Assembly (NCBI GenBank): GCA_963729075.1
Contig: CAVSMU010000003.1
Span: 124,001-188,000, forward strand
Direction of reading: 5' to 3'
Length of the DNA stretch: 64,000 nt
Source of the DNA: WHSW01 sp963729075
GTDB lineage: Bacteria > Actinomycetota > Thermoleophilia > Solirubrobacterales > 70-9
Of the stretch, positions 27,333-37,465 are shown piece by piece. The notes below the pieces were generated by a model. The model did not search any database. It had not been told where the DNA came from and was given only the letters and a program-made list of their open reading frames with translations. Each line of letters starts with the position of its first letter. Position 1 is the stretch's first letter. Made by a program: the position numbers and the translations under genes.

Positions 27333-28434
27333 CTAGTCGACGAGCGCGAGCGCCTGTTCGTACAGCTCGCCGCATTGCGTGCCGATGCGCTTCTCCTCCT
27401 CGGCCGTGAGCACACCCTTATGGCGCTCGACGGGCGCCGCGATCACCCCCGGCTTCCTTGCCGACCACGTAGCTCGAAGTTCGCCCCGATCGGCCGCGAG
27501 TTGAACGTAGGCTCGATAAGAGTCGGAGAAGTCGATGCTGAGCTTCGCGCGAGCATTCGCATGGCCCCGGCCGCGTCCCGCACGAGGTCCTCGAAGCGGA
27601 CGATCGAGACGGGCAGCTCCTCCTGCTTGGCGTCGATCATCCCATGGTTGAGCGGTTCCACATCGTGATCAGCCGCTCGTCCTTGTCGGCTCCCTTGATC
27701 CCACGCCCGCGGGCGGATGCGATCCAACTTGGTGGTGTTGCGGAGGATCGCGATCAAGTGGCCGTCCGGGTAGGCGCGGAAGAAGTTGTCGCGGGACTCC
27801 CCCCATGCAAGCCGCGGAGCGAAAGCGACCACCCAGCGCTTGTCCCCGTCGTCGAGCGAGTGGTTGTTGACCCAGGCGTTGAAGAGGCTGGTCAGATAGG
27901 CGTTCAAAATGTCCCGGTCCCCCTCGACGACCTTGCGCTCGGAGAGGGTCGGAGGAAGATCTCCCGGTGCAGCAGCGGGGGGATCAGGAAGGGGTAGGAT
28001 CTGCCCGTGACGGGGCATCCTTCTCCGCGGTACTTCGTCGGGTTACGAGGGACCCCCTTGTTGAACCGTCGCCCCAGCTCCCCTCGCGGAGACGCGCCCA
28101 CCAGCGCTCCGGCGAATCGTCGGGTCGAGCTCCGGCCACTCGAACCGGGGCGGGCCGAAGTGCCATTCTAGGGGTGGACGTGGCACTGCGGATGCCCGTC
28201 GAAGAGGTTGCGCAGGAGCGTGCCGCCCGAGCGTGGCGCCTGAGAGATCAGCGCGACGGGCTGGTTGACCGGGACCTGGGCCCGGCGGACCGACTGGACG
28301 AGCTGGTCGAAGTTCCCTTCGGTGGTCCGGAGGGGGCGTTCGCCTGGTGCGCCTCGCGCCGTCTTGCTTCTTGCCCGGCGCTTCTCGCCTTCCCCCGCGC
28401 CGCTCCGCGGGATCGTCTCTCCCTCCTGAGTCAT
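27333..28434 (-). pseudogene. carbohydrate sulfotransferase, multiply frameshifted
   Basis: The start frame has a basic N-terminus (GEGEKRRARSKTARG), then VALISQAPRSGGTLLRNLFD and GHPQCHVHP. The reading then jumps frames near 28165 and 28020. The next frame carries LTSLFNAWVNNHSLDDGDKR, FAPRLAWGESRDNFFRAYPD and SIVRFEDLVRDAAGAMRML. It finally shifts near 27450 to end GELYEQALALVD. Motif order matches the sulfotransferases at 25996 and 39318. Same strand as and just upstream of the 25996 gene. Confidence 0.62.
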
Positions 28435-28610
28435 TGCGCGACTCTTTCGACCCCGCGGGCTCCGGGCTATCCGCGTGTCGGCGGGCGCTGCTCGCTGGCC
28501 CTTCGTTGGCTCCCGTTGGGCTTGTCCTCCACGGGCCAGCGTACCAACGCCCGTCGCCAGGGAACCGGGTGAATCGCGCGCGACAGGGCGCGTTCGGCGC
28601 CGCCCGATCT

Positions 28611-29565
28611 CTATTCACTGACCAGATCGGTGACCGGGGCCGGCCGGAGCCGATCGATCAGCTGCGGCCATCGGCGTTCGCGGGCGGTCGACATCGCATT
28701 GACCGCGATCGACTTCAGGACCATCGGGTCGGACGGAAGCTCGTCGCATTGAGTGATGTCGATCAGGTTCTCCATGTGAACGTACTCGGGGGGCGAGTAC
28801 CGGTCCAGGTTCGTGATCACCACCGCGCCGTGTTCCATCGCGGCCGCGACGGTGCCGTTATTCGCCCGCACACCACCCTCGAAGAACGCGGCGAAAAAGG
28901 TCGTGTCCTGGAGGTAGTTGTAGACCGCAACGTCCGAGAGGTTGCCGAGGAAGAAGAGCCCCGAGGGGAACAGCTCGTTCATCTCCTCGAACACGATCTG
29001 GGCGTCCCGGATCGATGCCGTCTCGTGGTTCGCGCTGGAGACGTAGACGGCCCAGGCAAGCCCGGAGCGCTCGAGCAGCTCGCGAAGCCGCAGGAACATC
29101 CTCGTCCGCAGCTTGTGCGCCATGCCGAACGTGAACACCGAGATCGCCGTCGGATGGAAGCGGCGGTCGTCGAGAATCAGGCCCGGCGACCAGAGGATCT
29201 CCTGGCGGGGGTTAAGCTCGCGCACCTGATCGTGAACGTAGTGGTTGCCGCAGTAGACGACATCTGCATCGCGAACGATTTGCTCCTCGACCTTGGTCCC
29301 GGCCCAGTCGTGAAGAAAGACGCGCATCCGCCACGAGCTACGCGCAAGGATCTCCGCAAGATGCTCCCGTTCGACGTCGCTGAACTCGCTGACCTTGAAG
29401 GACAGCAAGGGTGTGCCTGTTAGCGGGAGTCGCTCGTCGAACAGGCCGATCACCCGGACCCCGAGGTGCTCGGCGAGGATGTCGTTGAAGCGCGCGACGC
29501 CTGAGGCGAACGTATTGAGCCGGTGGGAGACGATGAATTCGACGGCTCGAGCGGACGATCGTCAT
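28611..29565 (-). CDS. GT-B-like glycosyltransferase (frameshift near the N-terminus)
   Basis: The N-terminal 10-15 codons start at ATG 29565. After a one-base shift near 29545 the frame reads VSHRLNTFASGVARFN, an opening typical of GT-B glycosyltransferases, then VIGLFDERLPLTGTPLL. The C-terminal half has FFAAFFEGGVRANNGTVAAA and GAVVITNLDRYSPPEYVHME, resembling a nucleotide-sugar-binding lobe. No exact family is recognised. It is upstream of the sulfotransferases on the same strand. Confidence 0.5.
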
Positions 29566-29829
29566 TTGCGCGCCCCAGCATGCGGCGTAATCCTAAGGAC
29601 GCCGGCGCAATCTTGCGGCGTCGACGCCACGCGCACTCCTGCGCAGCTCCCCCCTCCCTCGAAGCAACCGACTGGCAGCGCGGCGAGCGCTCTCCATCTC
29701 TCGCCACCCGCATTCCCTCCGACCTTCTGCGGCGCAACTCCTCGCACCCTCACCTCTCCACCCCCAGATCGACGGAACGACGAGTGACTCTGCTATGCCG
29801 ATCGCTGTCGCTCCTGGCGGTGGGGCGAG
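29566..29829. other. intergenic gap, no gene seen
   Basis: 264 bases between the 5' end of the glycosyltransferase-like gene and the 3' end of the nucleotidyltransferase gene, both on the minus strand. Base composition is less GC-skewed and richer in A/C than the neighbours, and codon patterns on either strand look random. It probably contains the promoter for the 29565 gene, but no convincing -35/-10 pair was found. Confidence 0.4.
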
Positions 29830-30273
29830 TTAGCGTTGCCGAATGCGCTTTTCGAGGTCCCCGATCAGGTCACTCGACGAGTTGATCACCGTGTCGGCGT
29901 AGACCACCTCGATTCGGTGTTCGGTACAAACTCGCCGCTCGACCGGGGGCAGGCGCCCCTGCCAGTCGCGGCCCTTCACGAAGTAACGCGGGCGTAGCTG
30001 CTCGAGGACCGCCTCGGTGCTGTTGTTGGCCGGATGGACGTAGGCGACGTCCCGAAACGCGTCGAGCACGCGAGCCCGCACGTCCTGGGGTAGCAGCACG
30101 GGGTGCTTGCCGTCGACATAGGCATCCGGCTCGATGTTGCACAGAACCGGGAGGCCGAGCGCTGCGGCGGCCCGGATGTACTCGACGTGGCCATCGTGGA
30201 TCGGGTCGAATCCGCCGCCGACCATCGTCGCTCGCCCCCGTAGGTCGGGAAGGCTGTCCCATCCGACGATCAT
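29830..30273 (-). CDS. HxGH-type nucleotidyltransferase (glycerol-P/heptose-P cytidylyl- or adenylyltransferase-like)
   Basis: 147 residues with the nucleotidyltransferase signature GGFDPIHDGHVEYI (residues ~19-32, HDGH being the HxGH motif). RfaE/TagD-like features follow: YVHPANNSTEAVLEQLRP, then YFVKGRDW and INSSSDLIGDLEKRI. Such enzymes activate glycerol-3-phosphate, ethanolamine phosphate or heptose-1-phosphate with CTP or ATP. Full length and intact. Substrate cannot be chosen from sequence; in this island it probably makes an activated decoration. Confidence 0.78.
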   Translation of the reverse strand: MIVGWDSLPDLRGRATMVGGGFDPIHDGHVEYIRAAAALGLPVLCNIEPDAYVDGKHPVLLPQDVRARVLDAFRDVAYVHPANNSTEAVLEQLRPRYFVKGRDWQGRLPPVERRVCTEHRIEVVYADTVINSSSDLIGDLEKRIRQR

Positions 30274-30405
30274 CCCCGTGCGACCCCCTGGGCTGTCTGG
30301 TCAGGGCGAATTGCTCGACCTCCGCCGGGCGCTTATGAATCGTCCGGTGTGCGCTCGGCAGCGCTTCGTCCGATTGCGATATCTGATCGCGGCCAAGGTT
30401 ACGCA

Positions 30406-31400
30406 TCAAGTCGACGCCGTGGCTGTGGGCTCAAATGAGAAGTCTTGAGCGACGAGCTGGACCAGCGGCAGGTCGCTGTGACGCATGGCAACGAAGTCGC
30501 CGAACTCCGGTTCCGCGAAGATCCGCTGAGCCAGCTCGTAGTGCCAGGCGTGGGTGTGCCCGCGGTCGATGCTGAAGCTCACGGACGGGACCCCGAGGAA
30601 CGGGGCGAGGTAGGAGAACCCGCCATAGGTCCCCACGAACGCCTTCGCCCGCCCAACCACGGCGGTTTGGAGCGCGAGGTTGTTCTCGGGCCGGAGCAGG
30701 CCGTCGATGCTGATTACGTTCGACGTCACGTCGCTCTGCACGTCGCGGTGCTCGTCGAGGTCGAACGGATGACCAAGCACGACGACATTGGTCCTGCGGC
30801 TGAGCGCCTCGATAACCGCCGATGCGAAGTTTCGCCCTTCCGGATCGTCGGGAAAGGAGGTGCTCGAGTAGAGGCGGACCGCGACATACTCGTCCGGCAA
30901 CGAGCCCGCCAGCGGCCCGGGTCGGAATGTCGATCCGCTCATAGATCGCGGTGAGGCCTGCGACAACGCCGTCCTCGTTTCGCTTCACCGCCATCGGATA
31001 TGCGAGCTGGTTGATCTTGAGGAACGCGAAATAGGCCTGGTAGAGCAACGAGGGATGGAGCACCGCCGCGTCACGCATGCCGAGCTCACGTTTGACAGCC
31101 TCGCACACTTCGTGCTCGAACTCGGCCATCCCGTGCCGTTGCTTGTCGCCGCGCGCGCGGTGGCGCCGAAAGGCCTGGAGGGGAAACAGTGAGAGGATGT
31201 CGACGTACTGGGCGTCGAGGCCCGTGATCCAGGGCTCGGTGCCCCCCCTCGAGATGACCACGAGGCGCCCACGTAGATCCGGGAATTCGCGTACGGCCCA
31301 GCGCAGAAACGGGACCCAGTAGAGGAGTTCGAACCCGACCTCCCCCGTAAACGGGCCGGCGAGCAGCGGACCACGGTGCTTCGAGAGCTTCGCTAGCTCG
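30406..31400. repeat. direct repeat with 33189-34170 (gene copies B and C)
   Basis: The two minus-strand copies share long near-identical DNA blocks. Examples are the segments around 30650-30700 and 33410-33470, and 31200-31390 against 33980-34160. They lie in the same orientation about 2.8 kb apart with one different gene between them, as expected of a tandem duplication. Recombination between the copies would delete the intervening gene. Confidence 0.7.
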
Positions 31401-31413
31401 CTGCGAACGCGGA
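30406..31413 (-). CDS. unrecognised glycan-locus family, copy B (VGFELLYW/TYGGFSYL), frameshifted
   Basis: Member of a family present three times here. Blocks in order: SLDEKLIRVRSELAKLSKHR, GPLLAGPFTGEVGFELLYW, LVVISRGGTEPWITGLDAQY, KINQLAYPMAVKRNEDGVV, then after a shift near 30960 PDEYVAVRLYSSTSFPD, VVVLGHPFDLDEHRDVQ and FVGTYGGFSYLAPFLGVP. The pattern (two Rossmann-like halves and a late glycine-rich loop) suggests a GT-B glycosyltransferase, unproven. The 5' end is unclear: no start codon lies in frame before ~31410, and a Lys/Ala-rich stretch upstream (31560-31730) may be its N-terminus via a shift. Confidence 0.55.
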
Positions 31414-33196
31414 TCAGTTTCTCATCGAGGCTCCGCCTACGCTTCGCGGCGTGGGACGGCGCTCCCGCCGGAGACCGCCCCGGCGGCTTCGGGATCGGAG
31501 GCTTGGTTGCGGGCCGAAGCCCCGCAAGCTTGCCGCCACGGCTATCGGCCCGCGTTCATCCCTCGCGCGCCGCTCCTTCCCGGCGCTGGCCCGCTCCGCC
31601 GCCTTGGCCTTCGCGGCCCTGTCCTTCGCGATCTGCTTTCGATCGGCGGCCTTCGCCCGCTCTGCACGCTTCCTCGCGCGGTTCGCCTCCCTCGTGGCTT
31701 GCGCTTCCTTCGAGCCTTCGCCCGTCGCCCGCGGCGCTGCGCGCGTGTCGCCGCCCGCTGCGCCGCATCCGCCAGGATCGTCCCGGTGAGGGTACTCCTG
31801 AACCCCTTGCCGCTCGGTCGGCCCGGGCAGCCCTTCGATCGTTTTGATCAGCTCCGGGGTCGCTGGATGGTCGAGGCCGTGAGGTCGGATGAACGCCTCC
31901 GTGAACTTGACACTCCGCTCGCTGACGCAACCCTCCGGATGGGGCGCCGCAAGCGCCGCATTCAAGTCCGCGGCATGCTCCTCGTAGGTGTCCGCCGCGT
32001 GGAGCAGACCGCCACCGGCGTTCAGCAGGTGATGGAAGTGGAGCATCCCGTCCTGCGCGCCCTCGACGCTTGGCGCTCGTACGGTGAGGACGGGACGTCC
32101 GATGATCGCAGCCTCCAGAAACGCCGTCGTGTTGACGCCTGTTGCGGCGTGGCAGTAGTAGAGCGAGTCGAAGTAGTCATTGCGCGACTGCTCGTCGGTG
32201 GGGTTCGCGCCGGCGGGGGGGTAGACCTTTACGTTCTCGAGCATGGCGAGCTCGCGCTGCGAGCCGCGGGCGCCAGCGAGCGGGTTCGTGGGATGCGGCC
32301 GAGCCAGCACCCGGATGTCTCCAAGGCCCTGGGCGCGCAGCTCCCGCATCCATTCGATGATGAACCCCGCCTCGTCCGGAGCGATGAATCCTGAGGATCC
32401 GAGGTAGGCCACGAACGGCAACTCGGGATCGAGCCCGACGCTCGCGGCGAACTCCTCGCGCGAGCGACTTGGCTTCCAGCCAAACCAGTGATCGTAAGGC
32501 GACCCCCCGGTGATCACGATTCGCTCGCGGGGGACGTGGTGCAGGTCAACCGCTTCGTCACGTTGCATCTCGTTCCAGACGGTGACCGCGTCGGGGAGCT
32601 CATGGATCAGGCCCTTGTTGGTGAGGTTGTCCCAGCTGTGGACGCACAAACAGGTCGCGACGCCCATCCTGTTTGCTGCCCGAACGAACTCGACCTGGAT
32701 CGAGCCAGGCTCGAGTAGCGGCGTCACGAGGACCGCGTCTGGATCCTGCTCGAGGATGTAGTTCTCGACGGACTCGCTGATCGGCATCGCTCGCTCAGCG
32801 CTACGGAGCGCGGCGCGCATCATGGACCTCGGCGGAAACACGCCCTCGGCGAGCCGCCTGACTCGCGTGCGGGACCCACCGCCCGGCCCGCTGCCGCAAC
32901 TTGGGAGCGTCGCGGAACTCGCGGTTGAAGAACCGCATGTAATCGAGCGATGCGCGCAACTTTGCGGCGATGAACGACGGCTCGCTTCTCGCCGGCTGCG
33001 GGTGCTCGCCGGCAGTGAGCTGTGGGTACTCCGCGGTCAGATCGTTGGCCAGATCCCAGAGACCTGGAAGGTTCCCTTGAACATCCGGTCGAAAGCGAGA
33101 TGAATCGTGTGCTCGCGTTCCGCGAGCCCGCGGAGCGTCGATTCGAAGTTGCGAATCGCTCCCGCGTGCGGCATGAAAAAGAGAATCTTCAGCCGT
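31414..33196 (-). CDS. glycosyltransferase-like protein with SWDNLTNKG motif (frameshift near 33060) and Lys/Ala-rich tail
   Basis: The N-terminus in the upstream frame reads KILFFMPHAGAIRNFESTLR, a Rossmann opening. It shifts near 33060-33090 into LANDLTAEYPQL, then PDAVLVTPLLEPGSIQVEFV, CLCVHSWDNLTNKGLIHELP, VITGGSPYDHWFGW and RVLARPHPTNPLAG. NDYFDSLYYCHAATGVNTTA and GRPVLTVRAPSVEG look like a sugar-nucleotide lobe. The shape recalls CDP-glycerol glycerophosphotransferase or UDP-GlcNAc-epimerase folds. The last ~130 codons are basic low complexity (KKAQ-like, AKAADRKQIAKDRAAKAKAA) and may belong to the next gene. The start is uncertain: the frame is open back into copy C. Confidence 0.5.
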
Positions 33197-34273
33197 GGTT
33201 GCGGCTCGAACGAGAAGTCTCGAGCGACGAGCTCGACCAGCGACAGGTCGCTGTGGCGGAGCGCAACGAAGTCGCCGAACTCCGGTCCCGCGAAGATGCG
33301 CTGGGCCAGCTCGTAGTGCCAGGCGTGGGTGTGCCGCGGTCGATGCTGAAGCTGAGGGACGGGACCCCGAGGAACGGGGCTAGATAGGAGAAGCCGCCGT
33401 AGGTCCCGACGAACGCCGTCGCGCGCCCGACGACGGCGGTTTGGAGCGCGAGGTTGTTCTCGGGCCGTAGGAGGTGGTCGATGCTGATTACGTTCGACGT
33501 AAGGTCGCTCTGCACGTCGCGGTGCTCGTCGAGGTCGAACGGATGGCCGAGCAGCACGACATTGGTCCTGCGGCTCAGCGCCTCGATGACCGCCGATGCG
33601 AAGTGTCGCCCTTCCTGATTGTCGGGAAACGAGGAACTCGAGTAGAGGCGAACGGCGACATATTCGTCTGGCAACGAGCTCGCCAGCGGCCCGGGGTCGG
33701 GCACGTCGATCGGCTCGTAGACCGCGGTCGATGCCTTCGACCACGCCCGCCTCGTTTCGCATCACGGCCATCGGATAGGCGAGCTGGTTGATCTTCAGGA
33801 ACGCGAAATAGGCCTGGTAGACAATGCGAGGGAGGAGCACCGGCGCGTGCGACCCCGCTGGGCTGCGTTTGACCGCCTCGCACACTTGCGTGCTCGAACT
33901 CGGCCATCCCGTGCCGTTGCTTGTCGGCGAGTGCGCGGTGGCGGCGAAAGGCCTCGGAGGGAAACAGCGAGAGGATGTGGACGTACTGGGCGTCGAGGCC
34001 CGTGATCCAGGGTTCGGTGCCCCCCCTCGAGATGACCACGAGGCGCCCACGTAGATCCGGGAACTCGCGTACGGCCCAGCGCAGAAACGGGACCCAGTAG
34101 AGGAGCTCGAACCCGACCTTTCCGGTGAATGGGCCGGCGAGCAGCGGGCCACGGTGCTTCGAGAGCCTCGCCAGGTGATTGCGAACGCGGATCACTTGCT
34201 CGTCGAGGCTCCGCTTACGCCTGGCCCTCTTCAGCTTCGCCGTCGCGGACTTGGACTTCGCCAGGGACTCCAT
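33189..34273 (-). CDS. unrecognised glycan-locus family, copy C (VGFELLYW/TYGGFSYL), frameshifted
   Basis: Nearly identical in layout and much of its DNA to copy B at 30406-31413. ATG 34273 begins MESLAKSKSATAKLKRARRK (a basic tail), then GPLLAGPFTGKVGFELLYW and LVVISRGGTEPWITGLDAQY. Frame changes near 33893, 33725 and 33330 are needed to reach YQAYFAFLKINQLAYPMA, PDEYVAVRLYSSSSFPD, VVLLGHPFDLDEHRDVQSD and FVGTYGGFSYLAPFLGVPS. One frame at its 3' end runs without a stop into the next gene. Function unknown; glycosyltransferase-like by shape. Confidence 0.55.
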
Positions 34274-34337
34274 CACTAGGTCGCGCAGGATCCCACATGC
34301 ACGGCCCCGATGACGGGTCCGTCTAGAGTTCCGCGCC

Positions 34338-35423
34338 GTGTCGGTTCGCGAGACGAGCGCATCCAATCCGGCGAGTCATAGCCTGGCCCGGAAGCTGGCA
34401 CGGGAGGTCAGGATCCACGGCCAGGCCTACCTGGCCATCCGCCGCGCCCGGCGGGCCACTCATGGGCGGACGGTCATCGTCGGCCCGTGGTCGTCCGAGG
34501 TCGGCTTCGAGCTTCTCTACTGGATTCCGTTCGTCCGGCAGCGGTTGCGCGAACGCGGCATGACTCCCGACCGCGTCGTCGTCGTGTCCCGCGGCGGCGT
34601 CTCGGCCTGGTATGGCGAGATCGCCGCGCGTTACTTCGATCTACTCGACTGGTTCCCCGCCGAGCGCCTCCTCGAGGAGCGGCGGGAGCGCATCCGCGTC
34701 GGCGGAGGCGAGAAGCAGATGTCGATCACGCCATTCGATCGCGAGGTGTTGACGAGAGTGCGGGATGAGATCGGCGACCCCGGCGCGCGCCTGCTCCATC
34801 CGCTGACGATGTACCGTCGGTACCGGGGCGTCTGGACGTGGAGGCGGCCCCCCGCGGTCGTCGAGCGCGAGGTCGACTTCTCCCCGATCGCCGCACCCCC
34901 GGCCCCGCCGGCCGGGCTCGCCGAGGGCGAGTACATCGCGCTGAAGGCCTACTTCAGCAGCAGCTTCCCGGCGACCCCCGAGAATCGACATGCACTCAAC
35001 GAGTTGATTGGTCGCCTCGCCGATCACGGTCCGGTCGTGCTACTCGGGAACGGGGGGGCGATCGACGATCATGAGCACCCGGAGTTTTCGAGTCTCGAGC
35101 TGGTCCGGGCCGCTGTTCCGCCTGGACCGCCGCACACCAATCTCGCGCGGCAAACGGGGATCGTGCGTGGCGCGCGCCTACTCGCCGCGACCTACGGGGG
35201 CTTTTCCTATCTGGGCCCATTCATCGGGGTTCCGACCTGCGCGTTTCACTCGCATGACGTCTTCAACCCCGTCCACCTCGAGGTCCTTCGCCGCGCTGAG
35301 CGGGCGCTCCAAGCGGGCAGCGGCGAGCGTCTGACCCCAGCCGGCTACTTCGAGTTCGGCGTTCTGGACCTCCCCCTGATCGATCAGCTCGCGAGCGAAC
35401 CCTCCGGGGTCAGCGTTAGCTGA
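34338..35423 (+). CDS. unrecognised glycan-locus family, copy A (intact, 361 residues)
   Basis: The intact reference member of the triplicated family. VIVGPWSSEVGFELLYW (~46-62), RVVVVSRGGVSAWYGEIAAR (~77-96), YIALKAYFSSSFPATPENRH and the late loop LLAATYGGFSYLGPFIGVPT (~277-296) match copies B and C. It lacks their basic N-terminal tail. GTG 34338 has TAGAGT eight bases upstream, a leaderless-type start, and is divergent from copy C. The C-terminus overlaps the convergent methyltransferase by eight bases. No known family recognised; a GT-B-like transferase is the best guess. Confidence 0.72.
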   Translation: MSVRETSASNPASHSLARKLAREVRIHGQAYLAIRRARRATHGRTVIVGPWSSEVGFELLYWIPFVRQRLRERGMTPDRVVVVSRGGVSAWYGEIAARYFDLLDWFPAERLLEERRERIRVGGGEKQMSITPFDREVLTRVRDEIGDPGARLLHPLTMYRRYRGVWTWRRPPAVVEREVDFSPIAAPPAPPAGLAEGEYIALKAYFSSSFPATPENRHALNELIGRLADHGPVVLLGNGGAIDDHEHPEFSSLELVRAAVPPGPPHTNLARQTGIVRGARLLAATYGGFSYLGPFIGVPTCAFHSHDVFNPVHLEVLRRAERALQAGSGERLTPAGYFEFGVLDLPLIDQLASEPSGVSVS

Positions 35424-36159
35424 CACCCCGAGCCGGCGCGTGGCGCTCATAGACCAGCACCCGATCCTTGCCCGCCCAATCCATTTGCTCCTCGAGGTCA
35501 GCACGCCGCCGAAATCCTTCTAGCACGAACAGGCAGCGCAGGAAGTCCTTCGCGAGCAGCGTGATGTGGCTCGGATCGACCTCGAATTGGGTCGTGAAGT
35601 CGAGCAGGTCGTCAGGATCGGGATGGAACCGAGTCGTCAGGTAGACGAAGCGCGAACTCGCATGGCAAAGCTCGGTGACCGTCCTTCGGACCTCGAGGAC
35701 CGTCAGGTGCTCGAACACCTCGCGGCAGATGACGAGATCGTATGAAGCCTGGGGGACGTGCCGGTCGGTAACCGCGCCGATCGTGATCCGATCTCGGACC
35801 TCGGGCGGCGCGAGTTCGCGACTGCTCGGGCTGAAGTCGATCCCATGGACGTCGACGGCGAGCTCGCTGAGGAAGAACATCAGGAACCCGGGCCCGCAAC
35901 CGACGTCGAGGACCCGCTCGGGACCGAACACCGCCTTGATCAGCTCGGGGTTCCGGGCCTCGACGCGCCGCCGCGTCTCGAGGTCGTAGCGATTGTCGGT
36001 CGCGCGCCAGTCGGAGGCGAAGTACTCCTGGTCGTAATGGCCGGCGTCGACCGGCCGCTGCTCGAAGACCGCCCGCTCGAACCGCTCGACTTCGTCGAGG
36101 AACGGGTTGAGCCCGTGCTCGGGCGCCAGCTCGTCTTGGTTTAGGCGGTCGGCAGCCAC
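35416..36159 (-). CDS. class I SAM-dependent methyltransferase
   Basis: 247 residues with a clear AdoMet-binding motif I, VLDVGCGPGFLMFFLSELAV (~84-103), motif II acidic VHGIDFSPSSREL, and post-motif YDLVICREVFEHLTVLEV. The upstream ~60 residues contain YFASDWRATDNRYDLETRRR. The small soluble form fits sugar or lipid O-methylation in glycan loci; a biosynthetic role is inferred from neighbours. Intact. Confidence 0.83.
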   Translation of the reverse strand: MAADRLNQDELAPEHGLNPFLDEVERFERAVFEQRPVDAGHYDQEYFASDWRATDNRYDLETRRRVEARNPELIKAVFGPERVLDVGCGPGFLMFFLSELAVDVHGIDFSPSSRELAPPEVRDRITIGAVTDRHVPQASYDLVICREVFEHLTVLEVRRTVTELCHASSRFVYLTTRFHPDPDDLLDFTTQFEVDPSHITLLAKDFLRCLFVLEGFRRRADLEEQMDWAGKDRVLVYERHAPARGVS

Positions 36160-36174
36160 GAGCGGCGCGCCACC

Positions 36175-37449
36175 CTACTCGCTTCGATCTACTGCGGGCT
36201 GCATCAATTCGGACAGATTCGGCGGTGCGTTCGCCTGATCTCCCTCCAGCCTGAGCAGGAGGAGATCGGTGAAGTACCCCGGCGTGGCGGGGTCCAAGAG
36301 ACTGTCCGCGTACGCAGCGAGATCGTCGATCGGGTGCAACGTGAAGTCAGCCTGCGTCCGATCGCGATCGCGGCGGCGCACGTCAAGGAAATGCGTGTAG
36401 CACCGCTCGGCTACTTCCTGGATCTTGTCGCGATCGCCGTGATGGTCAAGCCCCTCGGGATGGAACTCGACCACGATCGGTAGGCCGCGGTCGGCGACCG
36501 TGCCGGCCCCCGCGATCACGTGGCCTTCGTGGCCCTCGACGTCGATCCAAACCAGGCCGACCCGATCGGGGTCGATCACTCCGTTCTCCGCCAGTCGGTC
36601 GAGAGTGACGATCTCGACCTCAACGACGGTCGCGCTCCGAGGCTCGGGATCTCGGTTCTTGCCGGCCCGCCTGGCCGCCCGACGCGCTTCCCAATTCTGA
36701 ATTTTGTCGGGGTCGTCAGTCACCCAGCTATTGCCGCCGCTGCCCTCGTACGTGACCAGGCTTGCGCGTCCGACCCGATCCGATGCGCCGACGGGGAGGC
36801 AGGTGACCCTGTCCTCGAGTCCGTTCAGGGCGACGTTCGTGCGCAGCAGTCGGTAATTCTCTTCGTCCGGTTCGCAACAAATCGCGGTACCGAACCCGTG
36901 CGAAACGAGGGCCGGGATCGTCGACGTGCCAATGTTGGCACCGACATCGACGAAGAGTCGATCGGCGATCGCATTCTTCCCGGTCAGAGCCTCGATCGCG
37001 ACCACCGCTCGCCTCAAGACTGCGAATTCCGGACGTGCACCCTTGACGAACAGCGATCGTCCGATGTGCTGATCGCTCGTCGCGACCACGAAGCTACCGC
37101 TCTGAGTCGCAATTCCCAGATAGGGAGCGTGATCGCTGACCTGACCGTAGAGGGCGTTTCTCGCGTTCAAGTCGTCCCGCGCGCGCCTCGTGACGGCCGG
37201 AACATCTGACGCGCGTTCGCGCTCCTGGAGGCGCTTTTCCCTCTTCGGCCGAGGGTGCGGACGCGAATCGCGCTCGGGCTTCGCTCGTCCCTGCCTCTTG
37301 GCGCGCTTGCGCCCGGTCGGGCGGCGAGCCTGCCGCTTCGGTCGAGGGGCCGCGGGCCCACCCTCCCCTGCGCCGCCGTTCTCGACTCCCTCCGGTGACG
37401 CCGCCGACCTTGCATCGCGGGCGCGCATCGCGCGAGTGTAGCCCGACAT
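36175..37449 (-). CDS. FkbM-family methyltransferase with basic N-terminal tail
   Basis: 424 residues. From about residue 110 it is an FkbM O-methyltransferase: RLFVDVGANIGTSTIPALVS, AICCEPDEENYRLLRTNVAL, GLVWIDVEGHEGHVIAGAG, VVEFHPEGL. FkbM enzymes commonly methylate sugars in surface polysaccharides. The first ~85 residues are a disordered Lys/Arg-rich extension (KRQARRPTGRKRAKRQGRAK) not typical of the family but echoed by neighbouring enzymes. Intact; upstream of the other methyltransferase with 15 bases between. Confidence 0.85.
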   Translation of the reverse strand: MSGYTRAMRARDARSAASPEGVENGGAGEGGPAAPRPKRQARRPTGRKRAKRQGRAKPERDSRPHPRPKREKRLQERERASDVPAVTRRARDDLNARNALYGQVSDHAPYLGIATQSGSFVVATSDQHIGRSLFVKGARPEFAVLRRAVVAIEALTGKNAIADRLFVDVGANIGTSTIPALVSHGFGTAICCEPDEENYRLLRTNVALNGLEDRVTCLPVGASDRVGRASLVTYEGSGGNSWVTDDPDKIQNWEARRAARRAGKNRDPEPRSATVVEVEIVTLDRLAENGVIDPDRVGLVWIDVEGHEGHVIAGAGTVADRGLPIVVEFHPEGLDHHGDRDKIQEVAERCYTHFLDVRRRDRDRTQADFTLHPIDDLAAYADSLLDPATPGYFTDLLLLRLEGDQANAPPNLSELMQPAVDRSE

Positions 37450-37465
37450 AGGCTCTCGAGTTGAG

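Noticed and set aside
20878..28434. Frameshift-rich block as an insertion-sequence graveyard
   Set aside because: All fragments assemble into sulfotransferases and a Wzm/Wzt exporter; no transposase motif (DDE, Tyr or Ser recombinase) was found.
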